Shown here: piece by piece, positions 1-10,096 of the stretch
Position numbering within the stretch: the stretch's first letter is position 1
Layout of the letters: every line of letters begins with the position of its first letter
DNA from: Clarkia xantiana subsp. parviflora
Taxonomy: Eukaryota > Streptophyta > Magnoliopsida > Myrtales > Onagraceae
Direction: 5' to 3'
NCBI GenBank assembly: GCA_036873135.1
Contig: JAPTYO010000002.1
Span: 42,151,452-42,215,451, forward strand
DNA length: 64,000 nt
Notes under the pieces: generated by a model
Database searches by the model: none
What the model was told of the DNA's origin: nothing
The model's input: only the letters and a program-made list of their open reading frames with translations
Program-made: the position numbers and the translations under genes

Positions 1-110
1 CTCGGTATCAATCTTCGCATGCTGAAATCTATATAGATAATTTAATTTAATTAAGTCATCATATTAATTGCACCGTTCACTAATTCACCCATATGATGAA
101 TACTACATGG
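1..110. other. AT-rich flank, nothing recognised
   Basis: Plain AT-rich sequence left of the MITE. I see no gene, repeat or motif in it beyond the 8-bp target copy that begins at 111. Confidence 0.5.
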
Positions 111-118
111 GTTATATT

Positions 119-783
119 TAGTGCTGGCGATGGTGAGGGTATGTGCGAATAGCACTAATACCATAATCATATCATATTTTTTTCACTCATACCATTACCG
201 TAACCATAACCACTGCGGTTATGATTTTTCATACTATAACCATAACTATGGTTTTTAACCACGATTAAACAATTTAATCACAATCATTCAAACTAATACA
301 GTATCATTGTTTCATACAAGAAAAATAAACATACATTCATTGTTCCATACACGAAATCCAAACACAACTTCATTGTTTCACTTAATTAAAAAAACACATC
401 TTCAATCGCCTATCACTTGCGATCCTCGATCCTCATTCGCCATCACTTCTAATCGTGGTTACCTAATAATAAGAAATATAGACAAAAAATGGTGGGTGGG
501 AAAGGGAACGGAATAATAATTATAATATTTGACTAATAATTAAAGTATAATAATAATGTATATATATAACAATATAAGTATTAGTAATATATATATTAAT
601 ATTATATATATAGAGATGATGGTTATAACTGCGGTTATGGACTGAATACCATAACCATAACCATTGCGGTTACAAGATTCATCACCATAACCGCCCCTCA
701 CCGTAATGGTGCGGTTAACCATTGCGGTAAATGGTGCGAATAACCATGATTATTTGATTTTCACCGCACCATTGCCGGCCCTA
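119..783. mobile_element. hAT-type MITE with 8-bp target site duplication
   Basis: The element is bounded by imperfect terminal inverted repeats: the left end reads TAGTGCTGGCGATGGTG and the reverse complement of the right end reads TAGGGCCGGCAATGGTG. Both ends are flanked by the same 8 bp, GTTATATT, at 111-118 and 784-791, which is the duplication length made by hAT transposases. The interior is AT-rich with many subterminal copies of a 'accataaccgcggttatgg'-like motif on both strands, as is common in hAT relatives. No coding sequence of note is present, so it is a non-autonomous element of 665 bp moved by a transposase elsewhere. Family membership rests on the duplication length and end sequence only. 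Confidence 0.85.
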
Positions 784-791
784 GTTATATT

Positions 792-963
792 TCATCAAAA
801 AGAATAAATGAGTTATAATTTTTTTTTTTTCATACGACTTGTACAAAGACCTATTCAGTGTTTGACAACACGTTTAAACACGTTTTTAAGCCTGTCATTG
901 TAGCTCAAAGCTATATAGGTGCATAAATAAATACACATAGACACGGTAATTTTGAAACTTAAT

Positions 964-966
<3 letters not shown>
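792..966. other. AT-rich spacer, nothing recognised
   Basis: AT-rich sequence between the MITE and the TA microsatellite, including a short T run. No gene or repeat family recognised; the same holds for 1003-1185. Confidence 0.5.

Positions 967-1002
<36 letters not shown>
967..1002. repeat. (TA)n microsatellite
   Basis: An uninterrupted run of about 18 TA dinucleotides. Confidence 0.95.
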
Positions 1003-1009
<7 letters not shown>

Positions 1010-1185
1010 GACCAGTAATTTTAAAAATATTGCAACAAAGTCATTACATTAATATATACATTATTACTCATACATGTTTAATGCAAAATTGCAACTTTTC
1101 TTTATTTATATAGATATACATATTATTATGCTGTATAAAAATATATGAGTTATCTATCCTAATATAAACAATAGGGTTAGTAAGT

Positions 1186-1478
1186 TGTTGGGCGACGATT
1201 CAAAATAATACGAAGTCGGCACGATATCAGTCGGGACTCCAAAATATAAGTCGACGACTATTCACGTTTAGAATAATGAAACGAAGACAAATAGTTGACA
1301 TACACTTTTAAGTCGACAACCCAGACGACATTTGAAGAATGACGACATCACTCAATAAAGACTCCCCCTATTAAGGTATGAGTCGAGTCGGCAGCCGAAC
1401 CACCTTCAAGAAAACCCTTCCTCTTATGGAATGAGTCAAGTGGAAACCTGCTTGCCACCGCCTCTCTGAAGAAACATT
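1186..1478 (+). mobile_element. Fragment of gypsy LTR family B
   Basis: It begins TGTTGGGCGACGATT and shares scattered motifs (aagtcgacgact, actccccct-ttaagg, agtcgagtcg, gcgacctgctt-like runs) with the complete family B LTR at 27224-27912. It breaks off where the copia C LTR starts at 1479. No interior follows, so this is a truncated LTR. Confidence 0.6.
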
Positions 1479-1884
1479 TGTTGATATTTGGTGAATGGGT
1501 CGCCATAATAGGAGCCATTTAATATAAGCCCAACACCTAAGTAATTGGGTAATGTCACATTAGGAATTCTAGGCTAGGCCTAAAATCCCAATTGACATGA
1601 GAGGCCCAAAATTATGCCTCCCTCTCCTTATTGAGGCCGACCGAAACTTGTGATTATGTGAGGTGGGTTTTGCCCACCTCGTCTTATAAATAGGGGGTGT
1701 CAGGATTTCTTTAGGGTTAATGACATAATCACTCATTCTCCTAAGAGTTGAGACAAAGAAGTTCATCCTCCCTAAAAGCCAAGTTTCGGCCGAACCCTGT
1801 CCAATGAGGTGCCAAATTGCTTTGAGCAATTACCCCAGATATCCATCTCTGCGAGGAATCGACAAGAGGCTTTTCTATGGAGAC
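1479..1884 (+). mobile_element. Copia family C 5' LTR, plus strand, interrupted
   Basis: It starts TGTTGATATTTGGTGAATGG, matching the LTR start at 63796 and the reverse-complement end of the LTR at 7804. It carries the family body (cctaaaatcccaattgacatgagaggcc) and a TATA box. At 1885 it is broken by the end of element H. The last bases of this LTR (atatccaaca) reappear at 5459-5468 directly before a copia primer-binding site, so H sits inside this LTR and most of the LTR tail has been lost. Confidence 0.75.
1684..1692 (+). promoter_or_regulatory. TATA box of copia C LTR
   Basis: The motif TTATAAATA lies in the LTR body; the same motif occurs on the minus strand near 7668 and 61767, which fixes the transcription direction of each LTR copy. 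Confidence 0.6.
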
Positions 1885-2470
1885 TGTTGGATCACGGATG
1901 GAACTCCAGCACGTTCTTGACGGAAGTCTGAACTCTTTTGCTCCAAGTAATCCTGCAAAAAGGGATAGACCGGGCGGTGACCCAGAATCCCTCTCCGATG
2001 CTTAAATGAGTATCTCGATGTAGGCAAGTATGTATGAGAGTATGAGTGTTCTGAGGTAATTCCTTCCTTTATATAGGGGAGGAGTTACCCCAGTTACCTG
2101 TTGAGATAACTGCCAGGGGCAGTTAGCCCACGTTCCGTCTTTTCAGGCCACTTCCCCACTACGCTGATAGTGGGCGTGTTTCTCGGCCTCATCCTCTGGT
2201 GGCAAGTCCCGACGGATATCGGGGACTCCAGAGTTATCTCCTTTGGTCACCGCTCGGGGCCCCTCGTCATCGGGACAGGGCCAACATCCTCAGGGATTCA
2301 ACATCGGGGCCTACTCAAAGGCATTCCATCGGGAGTGTCCAGCTCATATATCGGGACTGACCTTGTCGGGACCCTTCATATTGGTCCTTTAGGCCTCTTT
2401 TGGAGCCCAGTGGGCCTACTCACCGTTTACTCGTTGTTAATGGGCCTAACGGCTATATCGAAACCCATCA
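1885..2470 (-). mobile_element. Element H, 3' LTR of a minus-strand Tat gypsy element
   Basis: Read on the minus strand the LTR begins TGATGGGTTTCG-like and ends ...GTGATCCAACA, the same ends as the LTRs of elements A and D. The minus-strand TATA box lies near 2075 (tatataggg on the plus strand). A polypurine tract lies immediately at its right, so it is the 3' LTR and the element body is to the right. The flank to the left is the copia C LTR. Confidence 0.85.
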
Positions 2471-2484
2471 TTTGCCCCCAAGAT
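2471..2484 (-). other. Polypurine tract of element H
   Basis: The minus strand reads ...CTTGGGGGCAAA directly before the TGATGGG LTR start. The same tract precedes the 3' LTRs of A (19848) and F (54770). It primes plus-strand DNA synthesis. Confidence 0.85.
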
Positions 2485-2814
2485 ATGAGGGACTTACAGT
2501 TCGTCGTGTCTTCCAACTCCGGACCTCCCGATATTGGCATCGGAGGCTTTTAACTTTACAAAAAATCTTCTGACGCGGATCTTCTCATCCACGATTCCCC
2601 GATATTTCGAGGATAACCACCAAATCCGAAAAGATTTCTCGGTTACTCAACTATTAAATGCAGTGGGTGATGAAGCGATGGCTTGGGTACCCGTGTCTAC
2701 TTTTTCTGAAAAAGCCCTTTTTAGCCGTTTTGTCGTTATCGTCTCAACGACCCAGGTTGAAACGTTTCATCTTCAACGGTCCGGATTGAAACGTCTCTTC
2801 GGCTATCTTCTCTC

Positions 2815-2822
2815 CTATAAAA
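2815..2822 (+). promoter_or_regulatory. TATA box of the H extra gene
   Basis: CTATAAAA lies about 148 bp upstream of the ATG at 2966. Equivalent TATA boxes stand 140-165 bp upstream of the same ATG in element A (19401-19410, minus) and F (54378-54387, minus), which supports a real promoter driving the antisense gene away from the LTR. Confidence 0.6.
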
Positions 2823-2965
2823 CCCCCAAATCTTGGCACTATTCACTTCTCCTCCACCGCTTCTGCAATTTCAAAAGCTCAAGCTCTCCTTCCTGATTTC
2901 TGATCAGCGCTCCGGCAACCAGGATCTCCGACCGTCAGGATCATCTTTTCTTCCCCAATTCAGCA

Positions 2966-5457
2966 TGTCTGGTAAGATTTCCTCCTCCGATTCCGAAAAA
3001 ACTGATAGTATAGTTTTTCTTTTATCTCAATCAGCTTACCCGTACTTTCTAAAAACCAACCATGCCTTTTCTTGCCATGGTCAATTTCCAGAGTGTGAAT
3101 CCAGTTCTGGGGGGAGAAAACCCTTCAAGTTTGATTACGGTTATAATGAAATCTCGGAAAATGCTTATGACGAAGCTCTCCGGGAAGGATGTATCACTTC
3201 CACCTGGGAGCCTCGCTACCCCTATCCTCGCCCTCGCGTCCCGGGCGACCCTATGGTCACTCGTCCCCGGGAAGGGGAGGTATTTGTCTCCACTGGGCAA
3301 GTATCAGCGGGGATCCGATTCCCTTTCTGTGGGGATCTAGTCGAGATGTGTGATTATTACAAAACACATCCGACTAATTTTTCCCCCCACGCCATCCGTG
3401 TGTGGAACGCCTTCCAGGTCCTTTGCATCCGCCAGAAGTGGACCTATAGCCTCCGACTTTTCCGGACCTTCTACGGGATGAAGTGCAACGATGTCGGGGT
3501 CTGTGCCTTCTACCCACGGATGCCCAAATGGAGCAAGACGCAGCTCTCCCGATATAGCTGGAACGGTGACACCTGGAAGGTCGCCAAAGGTCGAGGGTTC
3601 ATCACTGACTCGGGGCCTGACAACAGCGGCTGGAAGAAGAATAACTTTTTCATCCGGAACAGTTCCATCCCATGGCCCCGATGGGAGGTTGAAGCAGACC
3701 CTCCTCCAGCTTATCACACCTACTCAGCGGAGGATTTTCAAATTCTCCACTGCATCCAACTCTATCGTTGGGGGGATTCCTTCGCTCCCCTCGATGCCAA
3801 CTCCATCGTGGAGCGGGATCTGGTTCTAGCCGGGATCCGTCTCCTCGATGCTGCCTCCGGGGGTCAACTCTACGACGGCCCCTCCAATATCGTTCCTTGG
3901 GTAATATTCTAATTACACCTTTGTTTTCATCTTTGCAGCTAAGAAGGTATCAATGCTGACCAATATCATGCTTAAGCAGGCGGAGACCGATGCCATCCAA
4001 CGTCCCGCGCGGAAGAGGAAGTCCTCGAAGAAGGTCGCCTCCTCATCGGCACCTCCATCTGCGGAGGAGGCCAAGCGGGCCCGGGTGGACAAGATGGAGA
4101 GGATCTTCAACACCCAGACTCCCGAAGAAGGTAAGCAGCTCCGATTAGCCATCCAATTATACAAAAAGCGTATTCCCAAGGAGTTAATCCCCTCCGATAA
4201 GAAAACCAGAACCGAAGGGATCAACCGCATCTTGCAAGGAGAAACTCCCCGCATCCTCAAAGCGGGTTATTACAACTACTACGGGAAAGACCATTATCTC
4301 TCCCGTCGCGTCGTTTGGTGTAAGGATCCCGATCAACTCCCTGATTATCTTTCTAAAGCTTCTCGTCCTCCAGCTGCAGGTCAATCGGGAGCTGGAGCTC
4401 CGGCGGGGTGCCACCCTCCGACGCTCGGGTCGGAGAGCCCCTCCTTCCACTTCCTGCCCCGAGAGGATCGGGGACTGAAGATGCCCCGACGGACGGTCAG
4501 TTCCGCGGGGTGGTTGACCTGGACATTTCTCACTCTTCCGAGGAGGTGAGCTAACGTCAAGCCCTGATTCGTCGTCGGGGGGTGAGGCAGACCCCGTTGG
4601 AGACAACTCCCGAGGGGCTGCTTCCATCTTCCCCAACACAAAAGCATTCGTCAATTTTGAGCCTAACTCCTGAAGGGACGACTGGGTCTCACGGCAGCTC
4701 GGAGGCACGCACCTCCGATACTCAGGTCGTCCTTCCCCCTCTCCCCTTAGACGGGAGTTTCTATCAGCTCTACACCCCCGACCAAGCGGCGGCTCCCTGG
4801 ACCCCGATCGAGTCACTGCGAGGGGTCCCGCTCCGTCGGGGCGATGCACCACCGGAACTGGGTCTGCTCTTGCTGGCAGGTTCAGTTCCGCCATCTCTAA
4901 AGCTTCCGCTCTCCTTGGCTCGTGCGGACATCCACACGGATATTCGCGAAATGGCCATTCGCCGCGTGGAGGTAAGGTTTCCTGTTTTTACACTTAGTAT
5001 ATAAGGCAAAATATTCTCATGTACTAACCTCTTCCTTTTTTTTTCACAGGAAATGGCGGACCAGCACCGCTGTTTCGGGTACATCCTGGCCCTTGAGGAG
5101 GCCCTTGAGCGGGAGCGAGCCAAGGCGGCCCCCGAGGTCTTGGCCAAGCTCGAGGAGGATTTGGCTGCCTCCGAATCGTCGAAGAGCAAACTGGTTAAGG
5201 AGCAGACCCTTCTTGGCCAGAAGACTCGGGACCTCCAGAAGCGGGTCCACGACTTCGAGCGATTGCTGAAGCAGGAGCAGCAAAAGCTCAAGGAAGAGTA
5301 GCAAAAGCACGCGGAGGATCGGGACAGGCTCGTCCTCGAAAAGAAGGCTCTCGAGGACGTCAAGGCGGGACTGGAGGCTGAGAAGGTCCTTCTCACCAAT
5401 CGGTCCCAACAGAAGGAGCGGGAAATCGCTGAGTTTCCCACCAAGCTGGGTGAGGCT
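2966..5457 (+). pseudogene. Tat extra gene, copy H (antisense to H pol), truncated
   Basis: This is a four-exon gene: 2966-2972, 3092-3900, 3980-4971 and 5050-5457, joined by GT-AG introns of 119, 79 and 78 bp. Exon 1 holds only ATG TCT G before a GTAAG donor, as in the other copies. Exon 2 encodes a domain with the pattern GIRFPFC...TNFSPHAIRVWNAFQVLC, which resembles the 'putative gypsy type transposon' family (Pfam Transposase_28) found in plant Tat elements. Exon 3 has a basic cluster (residues like RKRKSSKK) and a serine/proline-rich tail. Exon 4 is a charged coiled coil. Exon 3 has a frameshift between about 4440 and 4480 and a stop near 4552; exon 4 has a TAG at 5299. The gene is cut at 5457 by copia sequence. 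Its biochemical role is unknown. Confidence 0.8.
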
Positions 5458-5468
5458 TATATCCAACA
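5458..5468 (+). mobile_element. Last bases of the copia C 5' LTR
   Basis: The bases ...atccaaca are the 3' end of family C LTRs and stand directly before a copia primer-binding site. They are the residue of the LTR that begins at 1479. Confidence 0.65.
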
Positions 5469-5469
5469 G

Positions 5470-5481
5470 TGGAATCAGAGC
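5470..5481 (+). other. Copia primer-binding site
   Basis: TGGAATCAGAGC differs by one base from the usual plant copia site TGGTATCAGAGC, complementary to initiator tRNA-Met. It follows the LTR end by one base. Confidence 0.7.
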
Positions 5482-7290
5482 CTGCGTTAGGGAGTTCTTG
5501 ATTTTGATAAATTTGGTATTTTTTTTGTTATATACAATTGCTTCCCCAATTTCGGGCCGGGAGCGTTAATGTATTTTAATAAAATTGGTATTCTTGAGTT
5601 TTTGATAAAACTGATATTAATGAAATTGAGTGTTTTTTTTTTGTAAAACTGATGTTCATGATTTCAAGAAAAACGTGACATTTATCAAAATTAAACATTG
5701 GATTATTGATCTTAGTATAATTGATCTTAAAATTTGACCACTACCCCTAATTTTGGAGTTTCGGCCGAACCACCATAGGAATTACAAAGTAATTTTTTTA
5801 ATTTCTTAGCCCCCAAGTTATCAAGTTTCAGTCGAACCCTACAATTTTTAAAATTAAAATTGTTTTGGCCGAAATTTACTAGACGGATTAGGCCACAATT
5901 AGGGGTAGATTCACATGATAATTGTAATAATAACTATCAATATATTCTAGCACAATATTAGGGAAGTCAGATATTATTGATAGATTTAGTTGCCTAAATA
6001 TTTAGAAAATATATTGTTGATAAATTTATATCTCTAAATATAGAATCTTGATAGTAAGTAAATATATATATTGCAAATATTGGAAAATTATATCTATAAT
6101 TATTCTTACTTGGAGGCTAAGTTAAGTTTTTAGTGGATTTTAAAACCCTATTTAGCCCACAAGAAAGAATTCGGCCGAACCCTATAGGGTACTAGGCCGG
6201 TCCAATTTTGCACATCCGGGTCGGGTCAACTGACCCAAAAGACCATGGGAACCCGAACCGAACCGGGTCGGGTTCCACGGGTCCAACCGGAGCGGGTCAA
6301 CCAATCCGGGTTTTCTCAAACGGTCCGACCCATCCGGGTCGGAATGGGTAACTAATGTGTCGAACCAAATCGGCCCGGTTTATTTGAAGAATCGAATCCT
6401 ATTTAACCGAACCGGACCGGTCATACCGAATTGACGTGAATCGAACTGTTTTGGTCAGACCGACCCGAGTCAACTAAAAATAAGATGGTCAAATTTGAAA
6501 ATACAAATGTTTTCGAACTTTCAAATTACCTACACAACGCTAATTGGTTTGTAATTTTCACATTTTAATCAAACCTGATACCTAGTTTCGATTATGGGGA
6601 TGGATCTCGGATATGCATGATTTTGGGACTGATTCATTTAGTGGGTTGATTTGCAATTGCTATATTAATTGATGTTATTGCATGTTTATAATTGCGTCTT
6701 GACTATGTCAAGCTAGCTGGATATTGCATGTTGTGGGCATAGCCCTGGATTTCAAATAACGAGTTGCGCACTAGGATAGACATGTTGTGATGGTTGTTAT
6801 TGCCTAGAATTCATGTCTAGAAGTTCGCATGGTTGATTGTTAGCATGAATTACAAGTCAGCCCCAAATGTTTAAAATCAAAAATCAGTCGTCAAATATGC
6901 ATGTTTGTTATGGAATGATCACGCATGATGCGTATGCATGAATGTGGAGGATGTAGCCGCATGTGATAATTTACTTGAGTAGTAGAACTATATATGCCAG
7001 CACAAGTTCCTCGGAACATTAGACGCATTACACTTATGGATGATGATTGGATTTTTTAGTGGATGTGGCTGTGTATGATAATTTACTTGTGTAGTAGAAT
7101 TGTGTATGCTTACATGAAATCCTCGAAACGTTTTAAAATAGGCATTGGTAAAGCCAAGATAGGGTGTATGCCGTTCCGCTGAGAGCGATTAAACCATTTT
7201 AAAAGACTGATATATTAGAAAGAAGACGTCAGTAATGTGAACTCTTTCACGACCTCCTTCCATTGGTTTACTGGTGGTCGGGTTGGTTAG
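5482..7290 (+). mobile_element. Long non-coding leader of copia C, plus strand
   Basis: No coding frame of note. The part from about 6560 to 7150 is repeated in reverse at 60729-61387, and 7195-7290 is repeated in reverse at 27082-27200, just upstream of the copia gag. This identifies the segment as the 5' leader of family C. It holds a GC-rich patch of CCGGGTCGGG/CGAACC-like repeats at about 6215-6480 and several TTCGGCCGAA palindromes. It ends where an opposite-facing C LTR begins. Confidence 0.65.
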
Positions 7291-7804
7291 TGTTGGATTT
7301 AGGGGGATAAATACTACATAAAAAAATACGTGTACATGCTAGGCATGCTTATTACGCAGCGGAATAGAGGCACATACCAGTAATTGCTTTCCTGTAGTCC
7401 CAAGATCTTCAAGGGGAGTTTCAATCCGCCGGACGGCTCCTGTAAGGATTCTTGTAAAGGAATCACCTACACAGAATTGTCTCCACAACAAAGCCTCTTG
7501 TCAATTCCAAGTAGGGACGGATCTCTGGGGTAAATTGCTCAAAGCAATTTGGCACCTTGAACCTAGGTGGTTCGGCCGAAACTAGAGGAAATAGGGAGAG
7601 GGATTTCTTTTGTCTCAACACTTAGGAGAATGAGTGATTAACTTCTGAATAAATCCCTGACAACCCCTATTTATAAGAGGAGGTGGGAAAATCCCACCTC
7701 CTTACTCAAGTAATTTGGGCGGCCTAGTATTGGGCTAGGGAGGCCGAATTTTGGGCCTCTCATGTCAATTCGGATTTTAGGTGAACATTCACCAAATTCC
7801 AGCA
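7291..7804 (-). mobile_element. Copia family C LTR, minus strand (likely 3' LTR)
   Basis: The minus strand runs TGCTGGAATTTGGTGAATG ... TTTATCCCCCTAAATCCAACA, with the TATA box near 7668. A purine-rich tract (minus strand GAGTGGGAGC) lies at its upstream side (7805-7815), fitting a 3' LTR whose element body to the right has been lost. No 5-bp duplication is visible (GTTAG on the left, GCTCC on the right). Confidence 0.75.
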
Positions 7805-7815
7805 GCTCCCACTCG

Positions 7816-8535
7816 CCAGAATGGGAGGGTGCCTGTTAATATGTTGTCGACCAACACATCAACATTTAGCCTTGGATCCAGTCGTTGCTTCAGAATAGTT
7901 CATACGAGGTTTGCCGTGCGACCGACAGACACAACGGACATCATGCTATTCATCGGTTCAGAATGTTGTAGCGTCCGCGGAATGTTGATTCCCTAACTTG
8001 TAATCAACCTGCATATATCTCTGTGCCGTGCTGTATCCTTGGTCAACTGTTATTCTCCAATTGCCTATATTCCACATAGAACACTTCTCCAAGGCATCCG
8101 TACAAGTATTCACAACCTTCAACTAATATCTGGTTGGTGGCCACCTAGTGAATACAAGAGTCGGAGAATTATAGGTGAACTTGACCATCCCCATTGCTCA
8201 TACTGTAAACACATAATTTTGGTCCGCGCGTAGCACGTTCAAAATGTCATATGTGACGCGTAAAAAAAAAGGAAGTATTTAAATATATGGAAGGTCGCGA
8301 AGTTTCTAAAGATAGGACTGGCTTAAAATAGGATAGTGTATATGCATTATTTGTTGAAAATATTTACTGAATATTTAGTATTAAATTTCAGCATATTTAG
8401 CATTTAATATAGAGAATAAATTACTAGGATTTTATTACCTAATTAAACTAAGCTATATGTATTATAAATTTTGGTCTATGTTTACATTGAGAAAAAAAAA
8501 TAAATATTGTTCATTCGTGAGAAAGTTTTTTTTAG
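7816..8535. other. Unassigned, partly AT-rich, no gene seen
   Basis: Two short open stretches (7781-7996 and 8039-8233) show no recognisable domain. The part from about 8240 to 8535 is AT-rich. It may be lost copia interior, but nothing in it matches the copia remnant at 22840-27101 that I can see. Confidence 0.4.
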
Positions 8536-9310
8536 TTGAATTCTGGTATTTTTAGATTTTGCTATTATTATTATTGTTATTATTACTTTTGGTGTCATCA
8601 TCTTCTTCAAGGCAGCAAGCCATTCACTGGTTTCAGTCCATCACCGTCCCATCCCGATCGATCCTCGGCTTCCACCCACTCCGACCCGTCTACCTACCGA
8701 ACGAGCCATCCCCGCTCAGCCCCATCTCCGACCACGCCGAATCCACCTTGCTGCCTTTCCGATCCCCGGTGACTATCCAGACCTCGCCGGAGTTGGCCAG
8801 CGCGTCGTCGTCCGCCATCCAGATCCCATCGTCTGCTGCTGCAGGATTGACAGACAACTGCAACCTCCATCGAAGCAACCTAGGTTCGTCACCGTTCGGT
8901 TATCCAAACCTCCACTCAAGGTCGTTACGGTCGCTGTTACTCTGCCCAATCCGTTCGTCGAACACCGACATGTCTTCCGACCACAACCTCGGCAGAGCCG
9001 CCTCCGGTAGTCGGTAGATCGTCTAGCCACTCCGTTAAGCAGCTCAAGTCATCATCGTCTCTCCCTCTGCAAGTGCCGTCGTGAAAGAGCCGCCCGACCA
9101 CGCTCCCGCTACCTCCGATCAGACCCAGTCGTCCTTCCATTTATTGCCTTCACATTCACCGAGACGATTTCCCAAGCGTCCAGCTCCTGTTTCCTTTCAT
9201 CACAAGCCGGTTGCCTGCTTATGCACCAGTTGCTTCACGGACCAGTCCTCATCCCCACTATTCCTTAGCATCTTCTAAATTAGAATCGAAATTGATTTTT
9301 TTATTTGCAG
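8536..9310 (+). other. GC-rich proline/serine-rich patch, possible host 5' region
   Basis: A (TTA)n-like run at 8563-8590 is followed by about 650 bp of GC-rich sequence open in several frames (longest 8559-9019, low-complexity Ser/Pro/Leu). No domain is seen. It ends in an AT-rich stretch finishing TTATTTGCAG at 9310, a good plant splice acceptor. It may be a 5' UTR or first exon of a host gene, or captured gene sequence in a transposon. Confidence 0.3.
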
Positions 9311-9377
9311 AGAGGTTCGAAAACGGTGATGGCCTTACGAGAGGTTTGGCAGTTTGTGGCCGTTGTCGTAAGTGATG
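9311..9377 (+). other. Putative internal exon, first half, split by element A
   Basis: This begins after the acceptor TTATTTGCAG and is open in one frame, including an in-frame ATG at about 9329 (MALREVWQFV). The frame stays open across the A insertion when one TGATG target copy is removed, and continues in 20505-20528 to a CAG|GTAATG donor. The reconstructed exon would be 91 bp. No protein family recognised. Confidence 0.3.
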
Positions 9378-10029
9378 TGATGGGCCCCGGCGAAGGCCGT
9401 TAGGCCCCTTAACGATTGGCAAACGGCGACTAGGCCTGGTGAGCTAGGAGCTGGGCTGCTGGAAGGCTAAGGGCTCCGACGGAAGGAGGCCCCGACATTG
9501 AATGACCCCGAGCAAGTATGGCTCCGATAGGGAAGAGCCCCGAAGATATCGGACCCGGACGTAGTCGGTCCCGATATGGGAGTTGACACCACTCCCCGAC
9601 ACCGAATCCTCAACGATGTAACTTGGGAGTCTCCGATAATGATCGAGACTCGCCAGTAAGAGCACAATCCCGGAAATCTCGCCATGATTACAGTAGTGGT
9701 ATAATGGGCGAGATATGTGGGATACGAATAACTGTACAAGATACGTAGCAAGATATACGGCGAGATATGTGGGATAGTGGATCACAATCCAACCGCCTAA
9801 TCAGGTAACTGGGATAGCCTTTCCCCTATAAAAGGAGGGAAGTTATTCCAGATTAGGGTTACGTTCTTTGACATACACACAAATACTGCTTGCTTGATCT
9901 GTTGACCACCGTACTTACGTTAAGCATCGGAGAGGGATTCTGGGCCACCGCCCTCTATTCCCCTTCTGCAGGATTGCGAGGAGCTAAGGAATCCGTCACC
10001 GTAACCGGAGTTCCCGCCGTGATCCAACA
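9378..10029 (+). mobile_element. Element A 5' LTR
   Basis: 652 bp, TG...CA ends, TATA box at 9826-9834, followed by the primer-binding site. By eye it differs from the 3' LTR at the GAATGACCC/GAATGGCCC site and at ATACGGCG/ATACGACG. Confidence 0.95.
9826..9834 (+). promoter_or_regulatory. TATA box of element A LTR
   Basis: CTATAAAAG, about 195 bp before the LTR end; the 3' LTR has the same motif near 20296. Confidence 0.7.
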
Positions 10030-10030
10030 T

Positions 10031-10048
10031 TGGCGCCGTCTGTGGGAA
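10031..10048 (+). other. Primer-binding site of element A
   Basis: TGGCGCCGTCTGTGGGAA one base after the LTR. It starts with TGG, complementary to a tRNA CCA end. The same 18 bases occur in B (27915) and D (29257). I do not assign the tRNA. Confidence 0.85.
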
Positions 10049-10096
10049 ACGCAACAAAAAGCCAAAAGTAAGTTTGCTTCCCTCTGATTCCATACC

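Noticed and set aside
2170..2553. 127-residue plus-strand frame
   Set aside because: Runs through the H LTR and across its boundary; no domain.
4184..4894. 236-residue minus-strand frame
   Set aside because: Shadow of exon 3 of the H extra gene; composition-driven, no domain.
7291..7804. Solo copia LTR with target duplication
   Set aside because: Flanking pentamers do not match (GTTAG and GCTCC), so it is more likely the remaining 3' LTR of a lost element.
8559..9019. 152-residue Ser/Pro/Leu frame as a confident gene
   Set aside because: Low complexity, open in several frames because of GC content, no recognised domain; kept only as a possible 5' region.
9444..9785. Minus-strand open frame, repeated at 19914-20255
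   Set aside because: It lies wholly within the LTR of element A; no domain and no codon signal.
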